NCBI RefSeq assembly: GCF_046254905.1 | Contig: NZ_CP158016.1 | Coordinates: forward strand, 2,046,001-2,110,000 | Length of the DNA: 64,000 bases | Direction of reading: 5' to 3' | Origin: Pseudaeromonas aegiceratis | GTDB taxonomy: Bacteria; Pseudomonadota; Gammaproteobacteria; Enterobacterales; Aeromonadaceae | In this document: positions 35,749 to 45,499 of the stretch, in pieces | Layout: each line of letters starts with the position of its first letter | Numbering within the stretch: position 1 is the stretch's first letter | The notes under the pieces: model-generated | What the model was told of the DNA's origin: nothing | Seen by the model: only the letters and a program-made list of their open reading frames with translations | The model's database searches: none | Translations under genes and position numbers: made by a program

Positions 35749-35902
35749 CGGTAACCCGCCTTAACGGTTATGGATACTGGGGCGATCTTACTGACTTCCC
35801 CCTGGTCAGACAACGTTTGTCCGGCAGAGAAACGGTTTGCGCCCATGCGGGGACGGGTCAATAATACTTGTTATATCAAGACTCTGGCGATGGCCTCTCC
35901 CC

Positions 35903-38692
35903 ATGCATCCTCACACCAGTCCAAATGATCATCGTCGATACCACTATTTTGTCCTGGCCAATCAGCTCAAAGTCCTGCTGATTGAAGATCCGCAAACCGA
36001 TAAATCTGCGGCGTCCCTGGCGGTGCAGGTGGGGCACTTCAGCGACCCGGCCGACCGCCAGGGCATGGCCCATTTTCTCGAGCACATGCTGTTTCTGGGC
36101 ACCGCCACCTACCCGGAGCCAGGCGAGTACCAATCCTTCATCCAGCGCCACGGTGGCAGCAACAATGCCTGGACCGGCACCGAGTTCACCAACTTTTTTT
36201 TCGACCTGCAGCATGAGTTCTTCGAATCGGGTCTGGCCCGCTTTGCCCAATTCTTCATCTGCCCTACCTTCGACGCGGCCCTGGTGGACAAAGAGCGCCA
36301 GGCGGTGGACTCGGAATACCGGCTCAAGTACAAGGACGAGGTGCGGCGTGTCTATCAGGTGCACAAGGAGACGGTGAACCCGGACCATCCCTTCGCCAAG
36401 TTTTCCGTCGGCAATCTGCAGACCCTGGATGACAGACCCGGTACAGAGCTCAGAGACGAGCTGATCGCCTTCTATCGGCGCCACTACAGCGCCGACCGCA
36501 TGAGCCTGGTGCTGCAATCCCCTTACTCCTTGGCCCAACAGGCGGCCTGGGTGGAACAGTATTTCAGCGCTGTGCCCAATCAGCAGCTGGGTGTCGCCGC
36601 TCCCTGGCCGCCCTTGTACCTGCCGGCCCAGCTCGGCATCCGGGTCGAGATAAAACCCATCAAGGAGAGCCGCAAGCTCACCGTCACCTTCCCCCTGCAA
36701 GGGGTGGAACAGCACTACCGCAGCAAGCCACTGACCTTTCTCAGCCACCTGCTGGGGGACGAGGGCCCAGGCAGCCTGTATGCCTACCTCAAACGCCAGG
36801 GCTGGGTCACCACCCTCTCCGCCGGCGGCGGGTTATCCGGTCGTGACTTCAAGGACTTTTGCGTCAGTTTCGGCTTGACCCGGGACGGCCTGCATCAAGA
36901 AGGCACCATCATCGAGTGCCTGTTCGCCTGTCTGGCCCTGATCCGTCAACAGGGACTGGCCGCCTGGCGCTATGACGAGAAGAAACAGGTGCTGGATGCC
37001 ATCTACCGCTATCAGGAGGGGATCCGGGCCATCGACAACGTCAGCCACCTGGCGATGAACCTGTTCCACTATCCCCCCGAGGATGTGGTGCGTGGGGATT
37101 ATCTGATGGAGGGGTTTGATGCGGGGCTGGTGGCCCACTACCTGGAACAACTCACCCCGGACAATATGCGGGTGCAGCTGGTCTCCCCCCAGGCGAAGAC
37201 CGATCGCCAGGCCGCCTGGTATGACACCCCCTACCGGGTGGAACCCTTGGATCCCATCTGGCTCAAGCTCTGGCGGCAGCCCCGTCTGGAGTTGCTGGGG
37301 CAAGGCCTGGCCCTGCCGCCGACCAATCCCTTCATCTGCCAGGAGTTGGAACCCCAGACGGTGCATGCCGTGTATCATCAGCCCCAGCGGCTGGTGGGGC
37401 GGCCCGGCCTGCGGTTGTGGCATCTGCACGACGCGGACTTTAGGGTCCCCAAGGGCAATCTGTTCATCGCGGTGGACAGCGAACACGCGGTGCGCTCCAA
37501 TCGCCATATCGCCACCATGCGCCTCATCGTCGAGCTGTGGCTGGATCACCTCAACGAGCTGACCTATGCCGCCGGCATGGCGGGGCTCAACTACCATGCC
37601 TACGCCCACCAGGGGGGCTATACCCTGCAACTGGGAGGCTTCAGTGCTCCCCAGGCCAGGCTGCTTGAGCTGATCCTCAAGCACAGAACCTTCGGCCGGG
37701 TGGATCCCCAGCGTTTTGCGCTCATCAAGCAGCAGCTGACCCAGAGTTGGGAAAATCAGCTCAAGGGCCGCCCCATCAGCCTGCTGTTCAACCACCTCAC
37801 CAGCGTGCTGCAACCCAACAACCCGCCGGTGGAGGATCTGCTGCCACAGCTGGAGGCCATCAGCCAGGAGCAGTTGCCGGAGTTTGTCCAGCAACTGTAC
37901 AAGGCGGTGCACCTGGAGGTGCTGGCCCACGGTGATTGGACCGAGCAGCAGGTGCGGGAGATTGCCGGCCTGCTGGAGCGGGAGTTGACGCCCTTGAGCC
38001 TGCCCAGCCGGGAGACCCGTCGCGCCCTGGTGGATCTGCGGGGCCAGGGCTGTCTGTTGCGCCAGCGTCACTGCCCGCATCAAGACTCCGCCGTGCTCAT
38101 CTATTACCAGAGCCCGGGGACCAGCCCGCAGGACATAGCCCACTTCACCCTGGCCAACCACCTGATGGGCCCAGTGTTCTTCCATCAGCTGCGCACCGAG
38201 CAGCAGCTGGGCTATGTGGTGGGCACAGGCACGCTGCCGCTCAACCGCCACCCGGGTCTGATCCTCTACGTCCAATCTCCGGTGGCCGGCCCCCAGGCCC
38301 TGCTGGATGCCATGGATACCTTTATCGATGACTTCCCCGCCAGCTTGCAGGCCATGTCGGATGACGAATGGCAGCAGAGCAAGGCTGGCCTCATCAGCCA
38401 GCTGGCGGAGAAGGATGCCAACCTGCGTAGTCGTAGCCAGCGGCTGTGGGTCTGCGTGGGCGGCCGGGACTTCTCCTTCGATCAGAAGGAGCAGGTGGCG
38501 CGCTACCTGGAGCAGATAAGCCGGGCCCAGATGCTGCGCTTCCTGCGCAAGCTGCGCGCCAGCTTTGCCGATCGTCTGGTGCTGTTTAGCCAGGGCGAAG
38601 CCCATCAGGCGGAGGACCCCATGGCCGAGGGTCGCTATATCGACGATCTGGCGACCTTCCGCCAGACCAGCCAGTACTTCTTCAATCTCTAG
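35903..38692 (+). CDS. Insulinase/pitrilysin-like M16 metallopeptidase
   Basis: About 929 residues. The zinc site is the inverted HxxEH motif in MAHFLEHMLFLGT, with the third ligand in KERQAVDSEY. The sequence follows the insulysin pattern of four domains, with a second half (HLANHLMGPVFFHQLRTEQQLGYVV) typical of M16A. Unlike E. coli protease III there is no obvious signal peptide, so it is probably cytoplasmic. The start is uncertain: the ATG at 35903 begins the conserved part, but the frame is open from 35837 and no strong ribosome binding site is seen at either. Confidence 0.9.
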   Translation: MHPHTSPNDHRRYHYFVLANQLKVLLIEDPQTDKSAASLAVQVGHFSDPADRQGMAHFLEHMLFLGTATYPEPGEYQSFIQRHGGSNNAWTGTEFTNFFFDLQHEFFESGLARFAQFFICPTFDAALVDKERQAVDSEYRLKYKDEVRRVYQVHKETVNPDHPFAKFSVGNLQTLDDRPGTELRDELIAFYRRHYSADRMSLVLQSPYSLAQQAAWVEQYFSAVPNQQLGVAAPWPPLYLPAQLGIRVEIKPIKESRKLTVTFPLQGVEQHYRSKPLTFLSHLLGDEGPGSLYAYLKRQGWVTTLSAGGGLSGRDFKDFCVSFGLTRDGLHQEGTIIECLFACLALIRQQGLAAWRYDEKKQVLDAIYRYQEGIRAIDNVSHLAMNLFHYPPEDVVRGDYLMEGFDAGLVAHYLEQLTPDNMRVQLVSPQAKTDRQAAWYDTPYRVEPLDPIWLKLWRQPRLELLGQGLALPPTNPFICQELEPQTVHAVYHQPQRLVGRPGLRLWHLHDADFRVPKGNLFIAVDSEHAVRSNRHIATMRLIVELWLDHLNELTYAAGMAGLNYHAYAHQGGYTLQLGGFSAPQARLLELILKHRTFGRVDPQRFALIKQQLTQSWENQLKGRPISLLFNHLTSVLQPNNPPVEDLLPQLEAISQEQLPEFVQQLYKAVHLEVLAHGDWTEQQVREIAGLLERELTPLSLPSRETRRALVDLRGQGCLLRQRHCPHQDSAVLIYYQSPGTSPQDIAHFTLANHLMGPVFFHQLRTEQQLGYVVGTGTLPLNRHPGLILYVQSPVAGPQALLDAMDTFIDDFPASLQAMSDDEWQQSKAGLISQLAEKDANLRSRSQRLWVCVGGRDFSFDQKEQVARYLEQISRAQMLRFLRKLRASFADRLVLFSQGEAHQAEDPMAEGRYIDDLATFRQTSQYFFNL

Positions 38693-38714
38693 TGACAGCG
38701 CCGGCCCGGGGCCC

Positions 38715-40805
38715 TCAGGCCCCGGGCCGCAAGCCCAACCAGGCACGCAGCGCCTCATGGGGCGTAAACCGCTCGCCCACCTGTTGCGCCAATGCCGTCA
38801 TCTGCGCCAGCACTGCCTCGGCCCCCAACTGCCCCATGGCCGCGAAGGGTCCGCCCAGGAAGGGCGGAAAACCTATGCCCATCACCGCCGCCAGATCCCC
38901 CTGCGCCGCGTCGGCCACCACCCCCTCGGCCAGGCACTGGGCCGCCTCCAGGTACAGGGGAAACAGACAGCGCCGCACCAGGGTGGGCTCATCCAAGGGC
39001 GCCGCCTTGGGCAAATTCAGCAAGGCGGGCAGGCGCTCATCGGTCTGGCGTTTTCCCCCACGGCCATCATAGCGATAGAACCCCAGGCCGCTCTTGCGGC
39101 CCTGGCGCCCCAGTCCTTGGAGCCGCGGCACCAGATCCGGCGGGCTCATCCGCTCGCCAAAGGCCTCGCTCAACACCGAAGCCACCTTGGCGCCCACGGC
39201 AAACCCCACCTCATCCAGCAGCGCCAGGGGGCCCACCGGAAAACCGAAGCGCCGCAGGCAGCCATCAATATGGGCCACCCCCTGCCCCTCCGCCAACAGG
39301 CGCAACGCCTCGTTCAGATAGGGGGTGAGGATGCGGTTGACGTAAAAGCCGGCACTGTCTTTCACCACCACAGGCGTCTTACCCTGGGCCAGCGCCAGGG
39401 CCAGCACGGTGGCCACCACCTGGGGATCCGTGCCGGCATGGGGGATCACCTCCACCAGCGGCATCTTCTCCACCGGGCTGAAATAGTGCAGCCCTATGAT
39501 GCGCTCCGGATGGGCCGCCTTGGCGGCCAGCTGAGCAATGGGCAACGAGGAGGTATTGCTGGCAAAGATGAGCGGGGTGCCCAGTGCCTCCACCTCCGCC
39601 ACCATCTGTTGCTTGAGGGCCAGATCTTCAAACACCGCCTCCACCACCAGCTGGCGCCGGGCAAAGCCGCGGTAATCCAGGCTGCCGCTGTAGCGGGCCA
39701 GCAGGCGGCGAACCTGCGGCTGGCTCAAGCGTCCCTGCCTGGCCTGGGCCAAGATGCGCTGCTTCCCATAGGCCATGGCCTGGGCCAGCCCCTCATGGCT
39801 CAACTCCTTGTAACGCACGTCCAGCCCCGCCTGCTGCACGCTGACGAGGCCAATCCCGCCCCCCATCAGCCCCCCCCCCAGCACGCCGATGGCCGCCACC
39901 GGCGACGGCGTCGCCTGCTGATATTCCGTCTTCTTGGCCTGCTGGCTGGCGTGAAACAGCCCCCGCAGAGCCCGGCTTTCGCCGCTCATCAGCAGTTGTC
40001 CAAACTGCAGGGCCTCCACCCTCAGTCCTTCGTCCATCCCCTGGGCGAGCCCCTGCTCCACCGCCTGCAAGATGGCCGACAGCGCCGGATAATGGCCCTG
40101 TCCCTGACGCTGGGCCTGACGACGGGCAAGGCTGAGCAAGAGGCCTCGCCAGGGCCAGCGCAGGCTCTGCCGCGCCAGCCAGCCGGGCTTGGGCGCCGCC
40201 TGGGTTAGCAAGGTGGCCGCCACATCGAGCAGGGCACTGGTCGGCACCACGGCCTCCACCAGCCCCATCTGCTTGGCCTGACGGGGCTTCAGGGTGCGCC
40301 CACTGAGCATCAGATCCAGCGCCGCCGGCAGCCCCACCCTGGCGGTCAGCCGCTGGGTGCCACCCGAGCCGGGCAACAGCCCCAGCTTGATCTCGGGAAG
40401 GCCTAAACGGGTCTTTTCATCCTCACTGCAGATCCGCCGGTCGCAGGCCAAGGCCAACTCCAGACCACCGCCCAGGCAGGGACCGTGGATCAGCGCCATG
40501 GTGGGACACGGCAAGGCCGCCAACCGCGCAAACAGCTGTTGCCCCTGGCGCGCCAACTCGCTGCCGGCCTCGGCGTCGGCGCAGGCGTCCAGCATCTTGA
40601 TGTCGGCGCCGGCGATGAAGTTATCCGGCTTGCCGGAGCGGATCAGCAGACCTGTGGGTGACTGCTCGGCCAGCAGATCCAGCACAGTGGCGAACTCGGG
40701 CAGCAGCGCCATGTCCAGCACATTCATGCTGGCATTGGGATTGTCTATGGTCAGGATCTGCAGGCCGTTCGGGCCCTCACTTAAGGTCAATGCCTTGCTC
40801 ATCAT
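38715..40805 (-). CDS. fadJ: Fatty acid oxidation complex alpha subunit FadJ
   Basis: 696 residues. The N-terminal enoyl-CoA hydratase domain has DNFIAGADIKML and the glutamate motif HGPCLGGGLELALACDRR, then LGLPEIKLGLLPGSGGTQRL. The 3-hydroxyacyl-CoA dehydrogenase part begins IGVLGGGLMGGGIGLVSVQQ (about 315) and includes LHYFSPVEKMPLVEVIPH and DSAGFYVNRILTPYLNEA. It forms a complex with FadI. The ATG at 40805 overlaps the fadI stop codon with GGAGGGAG just upstream, indicating coupled translation. The FadI partner and organisation favour FadJ over FadB. Confidence 0.95.
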   Translation of the reverse strand: MMSKALTLSEGPNGLQILTIDNPNASMNVLDMALLPEFATVLDLLAEQSPTGLLIRSGKPDNFIAGADIKMLDACADAEAGSELARQGQQLFARLAALPCPTMALIHGPCLGGGLELALACDRRICSEDEKTRLGLPEIKLGLLPGSGGTQRLTARVGLPAALDLMLSGRTLKPRQAKQMGLVEAVVPTSALLDVAATLLTQAAPKPGWLARQSLRWPWRGLLLSLARRQAQRQGQGHYPALSAILQAVEQGLAQGMDEGLRVEALQFGQLLMSGESRALRGLFHASQQAKKTEYQQATPSPVAAIGVLGGGLMGGGIGLVSVQQAGLDVRYKELSHEGLAQAMAYGKQRILAQARQGRLSQPQVRRLLARYSGSLDYRGFARRQLVVEAVFEDLALKQQMVAEVEALGTPLIFASNTSSLPIAQLAAKAAHPERIIGLHYFSPVEKMPLVEVIPHAGTDPQVVATVLALALAQGKTPVVVKDSAGFYVNRILTPYLNEALRLLAEGQGVAHIDGCLRRFGFPVGPLALLDEVGFAVGAKVASVLSEAFGERMSPPDLVPRLQGLGRQGRKSGLGFYRYDGRGGKRQTDERLPALLNLPKAAPLDEPTLVRRCLFPLYLEAAQCLAEGVVADAAQGDLAAVMGIGFPPFLGGPFAAMGQLGAEAVLAQMTALAQQVGERFTPHEALRAWLGLRPGA

Positions 40806-42103
40806 GCTCCCTCCCATACCATGGCAACCCCCAGCCCGCCGGCGGCGCAGGCGCTGGTGAGCGCCAGACCCCCGCCCCGCCGCTGCAGCTCCCGCAGGGT
40901 CTGGGTGATCATCCGGGCCCCGGTGGCGGCAAAGGGGTGCCCGTACGCGATGGAGCCGCCCAGCACATTGAACCGTGCTGGATCCACCGGCGGCAAGGGC
41001 GCCGCCAAACCCAGGGTCTGGGTGGCATAGGCCTCATCCGCCAGACACTGCAGGGTGCAGAGCACCTGGGCGGCGAAGGCCTCGTGCATGTCGATCAGGG
41101 TCAGCTCCTCCCAGCGGCACCCCGCCAGGGACAGGGCCTGGGGAATGGCCATGGCCGGAGCCAGCAGCAGATCCTGCTGCACTGGTTTGGCGGCAAAGGC
41201 CATGCTGCGCAGGTAGCCCAAGGGCGCCAGCCCCTGCTGCCTGGCCAGGCGCTCCGTCATCAGCAACAGGGCCGCCGCGCCGTCGGTGAGCGCCGAGGCG
41301 TTGCCCGGTGTGATGGTGCCCCCCAGCCGGGCAAAGGCCGGCTTGAGCCTTGCGTAATCCGCCAGGCTGGCATCGGCCCGAATGAGGTTATCCTGGGTCA
41401 GGGGCGGCCCCTCCCCCAGCAGATGACAGGGGGCCACCTCGTCGGCCAGGGCACCGGACGCCCAGGCCGCCGCCGCCTTCTGATGGGAGGCCAGGGCATA
41501 GTCGTCCTGGGCCGCGCGGCTGATGCCATAGCGCTGGGCCATCTGCTCGGCGCTTTGCCCCATGCTGAGGCCGGTGGCGTATTCGGCCACCGGTGGCGGC
41601 ACCGGCTTGAAGTGGGCCGGGCGCAGCCGCTTGACCGCCTGCCAGCGCTGGCGCCAGCTGCGGGCCTTCTGCAGATCCAGCAAGGCCACGCTCAAGGGAT
41701 CGCTCAAGCCGATGGGCAGCAAGGAGCTGGAGTCCGCGCCGCCAGCGATGCCAGCCTGGCACTGCCCCAGCCAGATCGCCTGGGCCACGTTGGCCACCGC
41801 CTGAAAGCTGGTGGCACAGGCGCGGCTGACGCTGTAGGCATCGGCGGTGGGCGGCAGGGGCGAGAGCAGGGCGATCTCCCGGGCTATGTTGGGGGCGGCG
41901 GGCATCTGGATCACCTGGCCGAACACCAGCAGATCCACCAGCGCGGGATCCAGATCGCTGCGCCGGATGAGCTCATTGACCAAGGCCGAGCCCAGGGCCA
42001 GGGCGGAACAGCCGCGATAGGCCGTCGCCTGCTTGGCAAAGGGGGTGCGCAGGCCCGCCACCACGGCGATGCGCTCCTTCTGTGCCATCAACGTCTGTTT
42101 CAT
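40802..42103 (-). CDS. fadI: 3-ketoacyl-CoA thiolase FadI
   Basis: 433 residues, the beta subunit of the fatty acid oxidation complex, which cleaves 3-ketoacyl-CoA with CoA. Thiolase motifs: nucleophile cysteine in SRACATSFQAVANVAQAI (about residue 98), histidine in GGSIAYGHPFAATGARM, and the second cysteine in SACAAGGLGVAMVWE near the end. First gene of the fadIJ operon. Confidence 0.95.
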   Translation of the reverse strand: MKQTLMAQKERIAVVAGLRTPFAKQATAYRGCSALALGSALVNELIRRSDLDPALVDLLVFGQVIQMPAAPNIAREIALLSPLPPTADAYSVSRACATSFQAVANVAQAIWLGQCQAGIAGGADSSSLLPIGLSDPLSVALLDLQKARSWRQRWQAVKRLRPAHFKPVPPPVAEYATGLSMGQSAEQMAQRYGISRAAQDDYALASHQKAAAAWASGALADEVAPCHLLGEGPPLTQDNLIRADASLADYARLKPAFARLGGTITPGNASALTDGAAALLLMTERLARQQGLAPLGYLRSMAFAAKPVQQDLLLAPAMAIPQALSLAGCRWEELTLIDMHEAFAAQVLCTLQCLADEAYATQTLGLAAPLPPVDPARFNVLGGSIAYGHPFAATGARMITQTLRELQRRGGGLALTSACAAGGLGVAMVWEGA

Positions 42104-42259
42104 GGTCAGACCTCCTACCGGCTAGCCGCTTATGCTAGGTGTAGCTCATATTCCTGTCAGGCAATACTAGGCACGCCTCACATTGTGCCCACCCACGCCC
42201 CCCCATCCGCGGGGAAACCCTGTAGACTGCCGCCATCAGCTAATAACTAAGATCTTGAA

Positions 42260-43216
42260 ATGCCGAAACAAGCGATCGACGCGGTGCGCAGCTACATGCA
42301 CCAGCAGGTACTGGGCCAACCGGAACTGGTGGAGGGGCTGATGATGGCCCTGCTGGCGGATGGCCACATCCTGGTGGAGGGGCCGCCGGGGCTCGCCAAG
42401 ACCCGGGCGATCAAGAGCCTGGCCCGTTGCATCGAGGGCCGCTTCCATCGCATTCAGTTCACCCCGGATCTGCTGCCGGCGGATCTCACCGGCACCGATA
42501 TCTATCGGCCCCAGGATGGCAGCTTTGTCTTTCAGCCCGGTCCGCTGTTTCACCATCTGTTGCTGGCGGACGAGATCAACCGCGCGCCGGCCAAGGTGCA
42601 GAGCGCACTGCTGGAGGCCATGGGCGAACACCAGATCACCATAGGGCGCAAGAGCTACCAACTGCCCGAGCTGTTCCTGGTGATGGCCACCCAGAACCCC
42701 ATCGAACAGGAGGGGACCTATCCCCTGCCGGAGGCCCAGCTGGACCGCTTCATGCTGCACCTGCAGCTGGATTACCCGGATGCCGCCACCGAGCTGGCCA
42801 TACTGCGCCTCAATCATGACGAGAGTCGCCAGGCCAAGGAGCCCGAGCCCCCCCGCCTCAGCCAGGTGGATCTGTTTGCCGCCCGCAAGCGGGTGCTGGA
42901 GATCACGCTCGCTCCGGCGGTGGAGAACTACCTGGTGGCCCTGGTGATGGCCACCCGCCGGCCGGCGGCCTACGACGCCGAGCTGGGACGCTGGCTGGCC
43001 TACGGCGCCAGCCCCCGCGCCACCATGGCCCTGGCCCGCTGTGCCCGGGTCCGCGCCTGGCTGGCGGGCCGGGAGTTTGTCACCCCGGATGACATCCAGC
43101 ACTGCGCCTATCCGGTGCTGCGCCACCGCCTGTTGCTGAGCATGGAGGCGGAGGCCGATGGCATCGACACCAATCAGGTGATCGAGCGCCTGCTGCAGCG
43201 GGTCGTCGCCGCATGA
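42260..43216 (+). CDS. MoxR-family AAA+ ATPase
   Basis: 318 residues. Walker A is GPPGLAKTRAI (about residue 40) and Walker B LLADEINRAPAKVQSALLEAM, with the sensor segment VMATQNPIEQEGTYPLPEAQ. MoxR ATPases act as chaperones that activate partner proteins with VWA domains. It is the first of six genes that overlap each other by a few bases and form one operon up to 48481. Confidence 0.95.
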   Translation: MPKQAIDAVRSYMHQQVLGQPELVEGLMMALLADGHILVEGPPGLAKTRAIKSLARCIEGRFHRIQFTPDLLPADLTGTDIYRPQDGSFVFQPGPLFHHLLLADEINRAPAKVQSALLEAMGEHQITIGRKSYQLPELFLVMATQNPIEQEGTYPLPEAQLDRFMLHLQLDYPDAATELAILRLNHDESRQAKEPEPPRLSQVDLFAARKRVLEITLAPAVENYLVALVMATRRPAAYDAELGRWLAYGASPRATMALARCARVRAWLAGREFVTPDDIQHCAYPVLRHRLLLSMEAEADGIDTNQVIERLLQRVVAA

Positions 43217-44100
43217 GCGAAGACGGCATCCAGCTGAGCCTGGATCAGCTGCTGCAGTGCCACCGGCTGGGGGGCATACTGGCCGCCCGCTTCGGCGGTG
43301 GCCTGCGCCTGGGCCTGCACCGCTCCCGCGGCAAGGGCCGCGGCATGGAGTTTGCCGAGGTGCGGCCCTATCAGCAGGGGGACGATGTCCGCACCATCGA
43401 CTGGCGGATCACCGCCCGCACCGGCCGCACCCATACCAAGCTGTTTCGCGAGGAGCGGGACAGGGCCGTCTACCTGCTGCTGGATCTCTCCCCCGAGATG
43501 TACTTCGGCTCCCGTGGCCAGCTCAAGGCCCGGCTGGCCTGCGAGCTGGCCGCCGCCCTGGCCTGGCAGGCCCAGAGCCACGGTGACAAGATCGGCGGCC
43601 TGCTGCTGGTGGATCAGTCGCGCATCCGCCTGGCGCCGGGGGGCAACCGCAAGGATGTGCTGATGCTGCTGGGCCAACTGCTGAATGCCTATCAGCGCGG
43701 CCTGGCCCGGCCACCACTGGCGACCCCGCTGGATCAGGGCCTCGCCCAGCTGAACCTCATCGTCCGCCCCGGCAGCCAGATCCAGGTGATCAGCGACTTC
43801 TATCGGCTGGCCAAGGAGGGCTGGCACTGGCTGCGCCGTCTACACCGCCAGCACGAGGTGCGCTGCTGGCAGGTGCGGGATCAGTTGGAGCTGCAACTGC
43901 AGGGACAGGGTCACCTGGCGGTGGACAACCTGCGCCAGCAAGGCATCATCAATGCCAACGATCCCCAGTTTGTTCGCCATTACCAGCAGGTGGGCCACTT
44001 TCGCCAGCAACAGCTTCGGCTACAGCTGCGCAGCAGTTGTCATCAGCTGTTTGAGCTGGATGCCAGTGCCCCCTTGTCCAGCCAGCTGCGGGGGTTGTGA
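43213..44100 (+). CDS. DUF58 domain protein
   Basis: 295 residues with the DUF58 core EFAEVRPYQQGDDVRTIDWRIT and an RTHTKLFREERDRAVYLLLD segment, then a VWA-like fold without an obvious full MIDAS. DUF58 proteins usually follow MoxR and help maturation of envelope or redox proteins; the exact role is unknown. It overlaps the moxR stop by 4 bases. Confidence 0.93.
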   Translation: MSEDGIQLSLDQLLQCHRLGGILAARFGGGLRLGLHRSRGKGRGMEFAEVRPYQQGDDVRTIDWRITARTGRTHTKLFREERDRAVYLLLDLSPEMYFGSRGQLKARLACELAAALAWQAQSHGDKIGGLLLVDQSRIRLAPGGNRKDVLMLLGQLLNAYQRGLARPPLATPLDQGLAQLNLIVRPGSQIQVISDFYRLAKEGWHWLRRLHRQHEVRCWQVRDQLELQLQGQGHLAVDNLRQQGIINANDPQFVRHYQQVGHFRQQQLRLQLRSSCHQLFELDASAPLSSQLRGL

Positions 44101-44561
44101 TGGGCTTTCCCCTGCAGCAACTTAGAGACATCCATGAGGCCCCCCTGCCCGCAGGGACCCTGCCTGGCGGCGAGCTCTGGCTCCTGCTGGCCAGCCTGGG
44201 ACTCTGTGGTCTGCTACTGCTCTGGCTCGGCCTACGGCTCTACCGGCGCCGGGCCTGGTGGCAACACTATCTGTGCTGGCGGCGGTTGCGGCGCGACGAG
44301 CAGGCCAGCGCGCTCGCCATCAATCAGTTTCTCAAGTCGCTGCTGCTTTGCTATCAGCCCAGGGCGCAGATCGCCGGACTCAGCGCCCAGGCCTGGCTCA
44401 ACCACCTGGACAGCCTGGGCCAGACGCGCTTCTGCCAGTTTGCCCCCCACTGGGAGAGCTGGTTGTACGGCGGTCAAGCCCTCAGCGCCGCCGAGCGTGA
44501 CGCCCTGCTGAGCCAGTGTCATCACCTGCTGCTGGCCTTGCGGAGGCAGATCCCATGTTGA
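44100..44561 (+). CDS. DUF4381 membrane protein
   Basis: 153 residues with one transmembrane segment (LWLLLASLGLCGLLLLWLGL, about 28-47) and a cytoplasmic helical tail. The start MGFPLQQLRDIHEAPLP, with RDIHxP near the N-terminus, is typical for DUF4381 of Bat operons. The ATG overlaps the DUF58 stop codon (TGATG). It probably ties the MoxR and VWA partners to the membrane. Confidence 0.88.
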   Translation: MGFPLQQLRDIHEAPLPAGTLPGGELWLLLASLGLCGLLLLWLGLRLYRRRAWWQHYLCWRRLRRDEQASALAINQFLKSLLLCYQPRAQIAGLSAQAWLNHLDSLGQTRFCQFAPHWESWLYGGQALSAAERDALLSQCHHLLLALRRQIPC

Positions 44562-45499
44562 TCCTCGCCTGGCCCTGGTTGTTGCTGTTGCTGCTGTTGC
44601 CCCTGCTGGTGCGTCGCAGCCTGCGGGCCGTGCCCGCCATGCAGGGGGATCCCCTGGTGATCCCCACCCTGCCCTATGTCAGTGAGCGGCCGGTCGCCGC
44701 CCAGCGCTGGCACCCCTGGCTCTTGCTGCTGGCCTGGGCGTGCCTGTGCCTGGCCCTGGCGCGCCCCCAGTGGCTGGGGGAACCCATCGCCCTGGAGCAG
44801 GCCCACCGAAATCTGATGCTGGCGGTGGATCTCTCCGACAGCATGCGCACCCAGGACATGGTGCTCAAGGGCGCGCCAGTGGATCGTCTGAGCGTGGTGA
44901 AGCAGCAGCTGACCCAGTTCGTCAACCGCCGCGAGGGGGATCGCATGGGGCTCATCCTGTTTGCCGACCATGCCTATGTGATGATGCCCCTGTCCGCCGA
45001 TCACGCCACCCTGGCCCAATTCATCGATGAGCTGGACTTTGGTCTGGCAGGCCACCTCACCGCCATCGGCGAGGCCATCGGCCTCAGCCTCAAACGCCTG
45101 GAGCAACAGCAGACCCAGCAGAAGGTGCTGATCCTGCTGAGCGACGGCCGGGACACGGTGGAGACCTTGCCGCCCCTCACCGCCGCCACCCTGGCGGCCC
45201 AGGCGAAGATGCGCATCTACACCATAGGGCTGGGCGCCGAAGATCCGGCGGATCCCGACGGCAGCAACAGCGATCTCGACGAACAGACCCTGACCCGCAT
45301 CGCCGCCGTCACCGGCGGCCAGTACTTTCGCGCCCGGGATCCCGACAGCCTGGCCCAGATCTACCGGGCCATCGACGAGCTGGAGCCCAGCGAGATCAGC
45401 GCCCGCTACTATCAGCCTCGTCAGGAGCTCTACCCCTGGCCCCTGGCGCTGGCCTTGGCCCTCAGCCTGCTAATGCTAGTGAGGCGCCTGCATGAGTGA
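44555..45499 (+). CDS. VWA-domain membrane protein, BatA-like
   Basis: 314 residues from the ATG at 44555, which has GGAGG upstream and overlaps the preceding stop. A transmembrane segment starts the protein (LILAWPWLLLLLLLPLLV), a second is near 55-75, and the VWA domain follows with an intact MIDAS DLSDSMRTQD. A last transmembrane helix ends it. It acts with MoxR in the inner membrane. A longer frame from 44516 is possible but less likely. Confidence 0.9.
   Translation: MLILAWPWLLLLLLLPLLVRRSLRAVPAMQGDPLVIPTLPYVSERPVAAQRWHPWLLLLAWACLCLALARPQWLGEPIALEQAHRNLMLAVDLSDSMRTQDMVLKGAPVDRLSVVKQQLTQFVNRREGDRMGLILFADHAYVMMPLSADHATLAQFIDELDFGLAGHLTAIGEAIGLSLKRLEQQQTQQKVLILLSDGRDTVETLPPLTAATLAAQAKMRIYTIGLGAEDPADPDGSNSDLDEQTLTRIAAVTGGQYFRARDPDSLAQIYRAIDELEPSEISARYYQPRQELYPWPLALALALSLLMLVRRLHE

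Noticed and set aside
36833..38758. A 641-codon minus-strand frame opposite the M16 peptidase
   Set aside because: A GC-rich shadow of the real gene with low-complexity composition.
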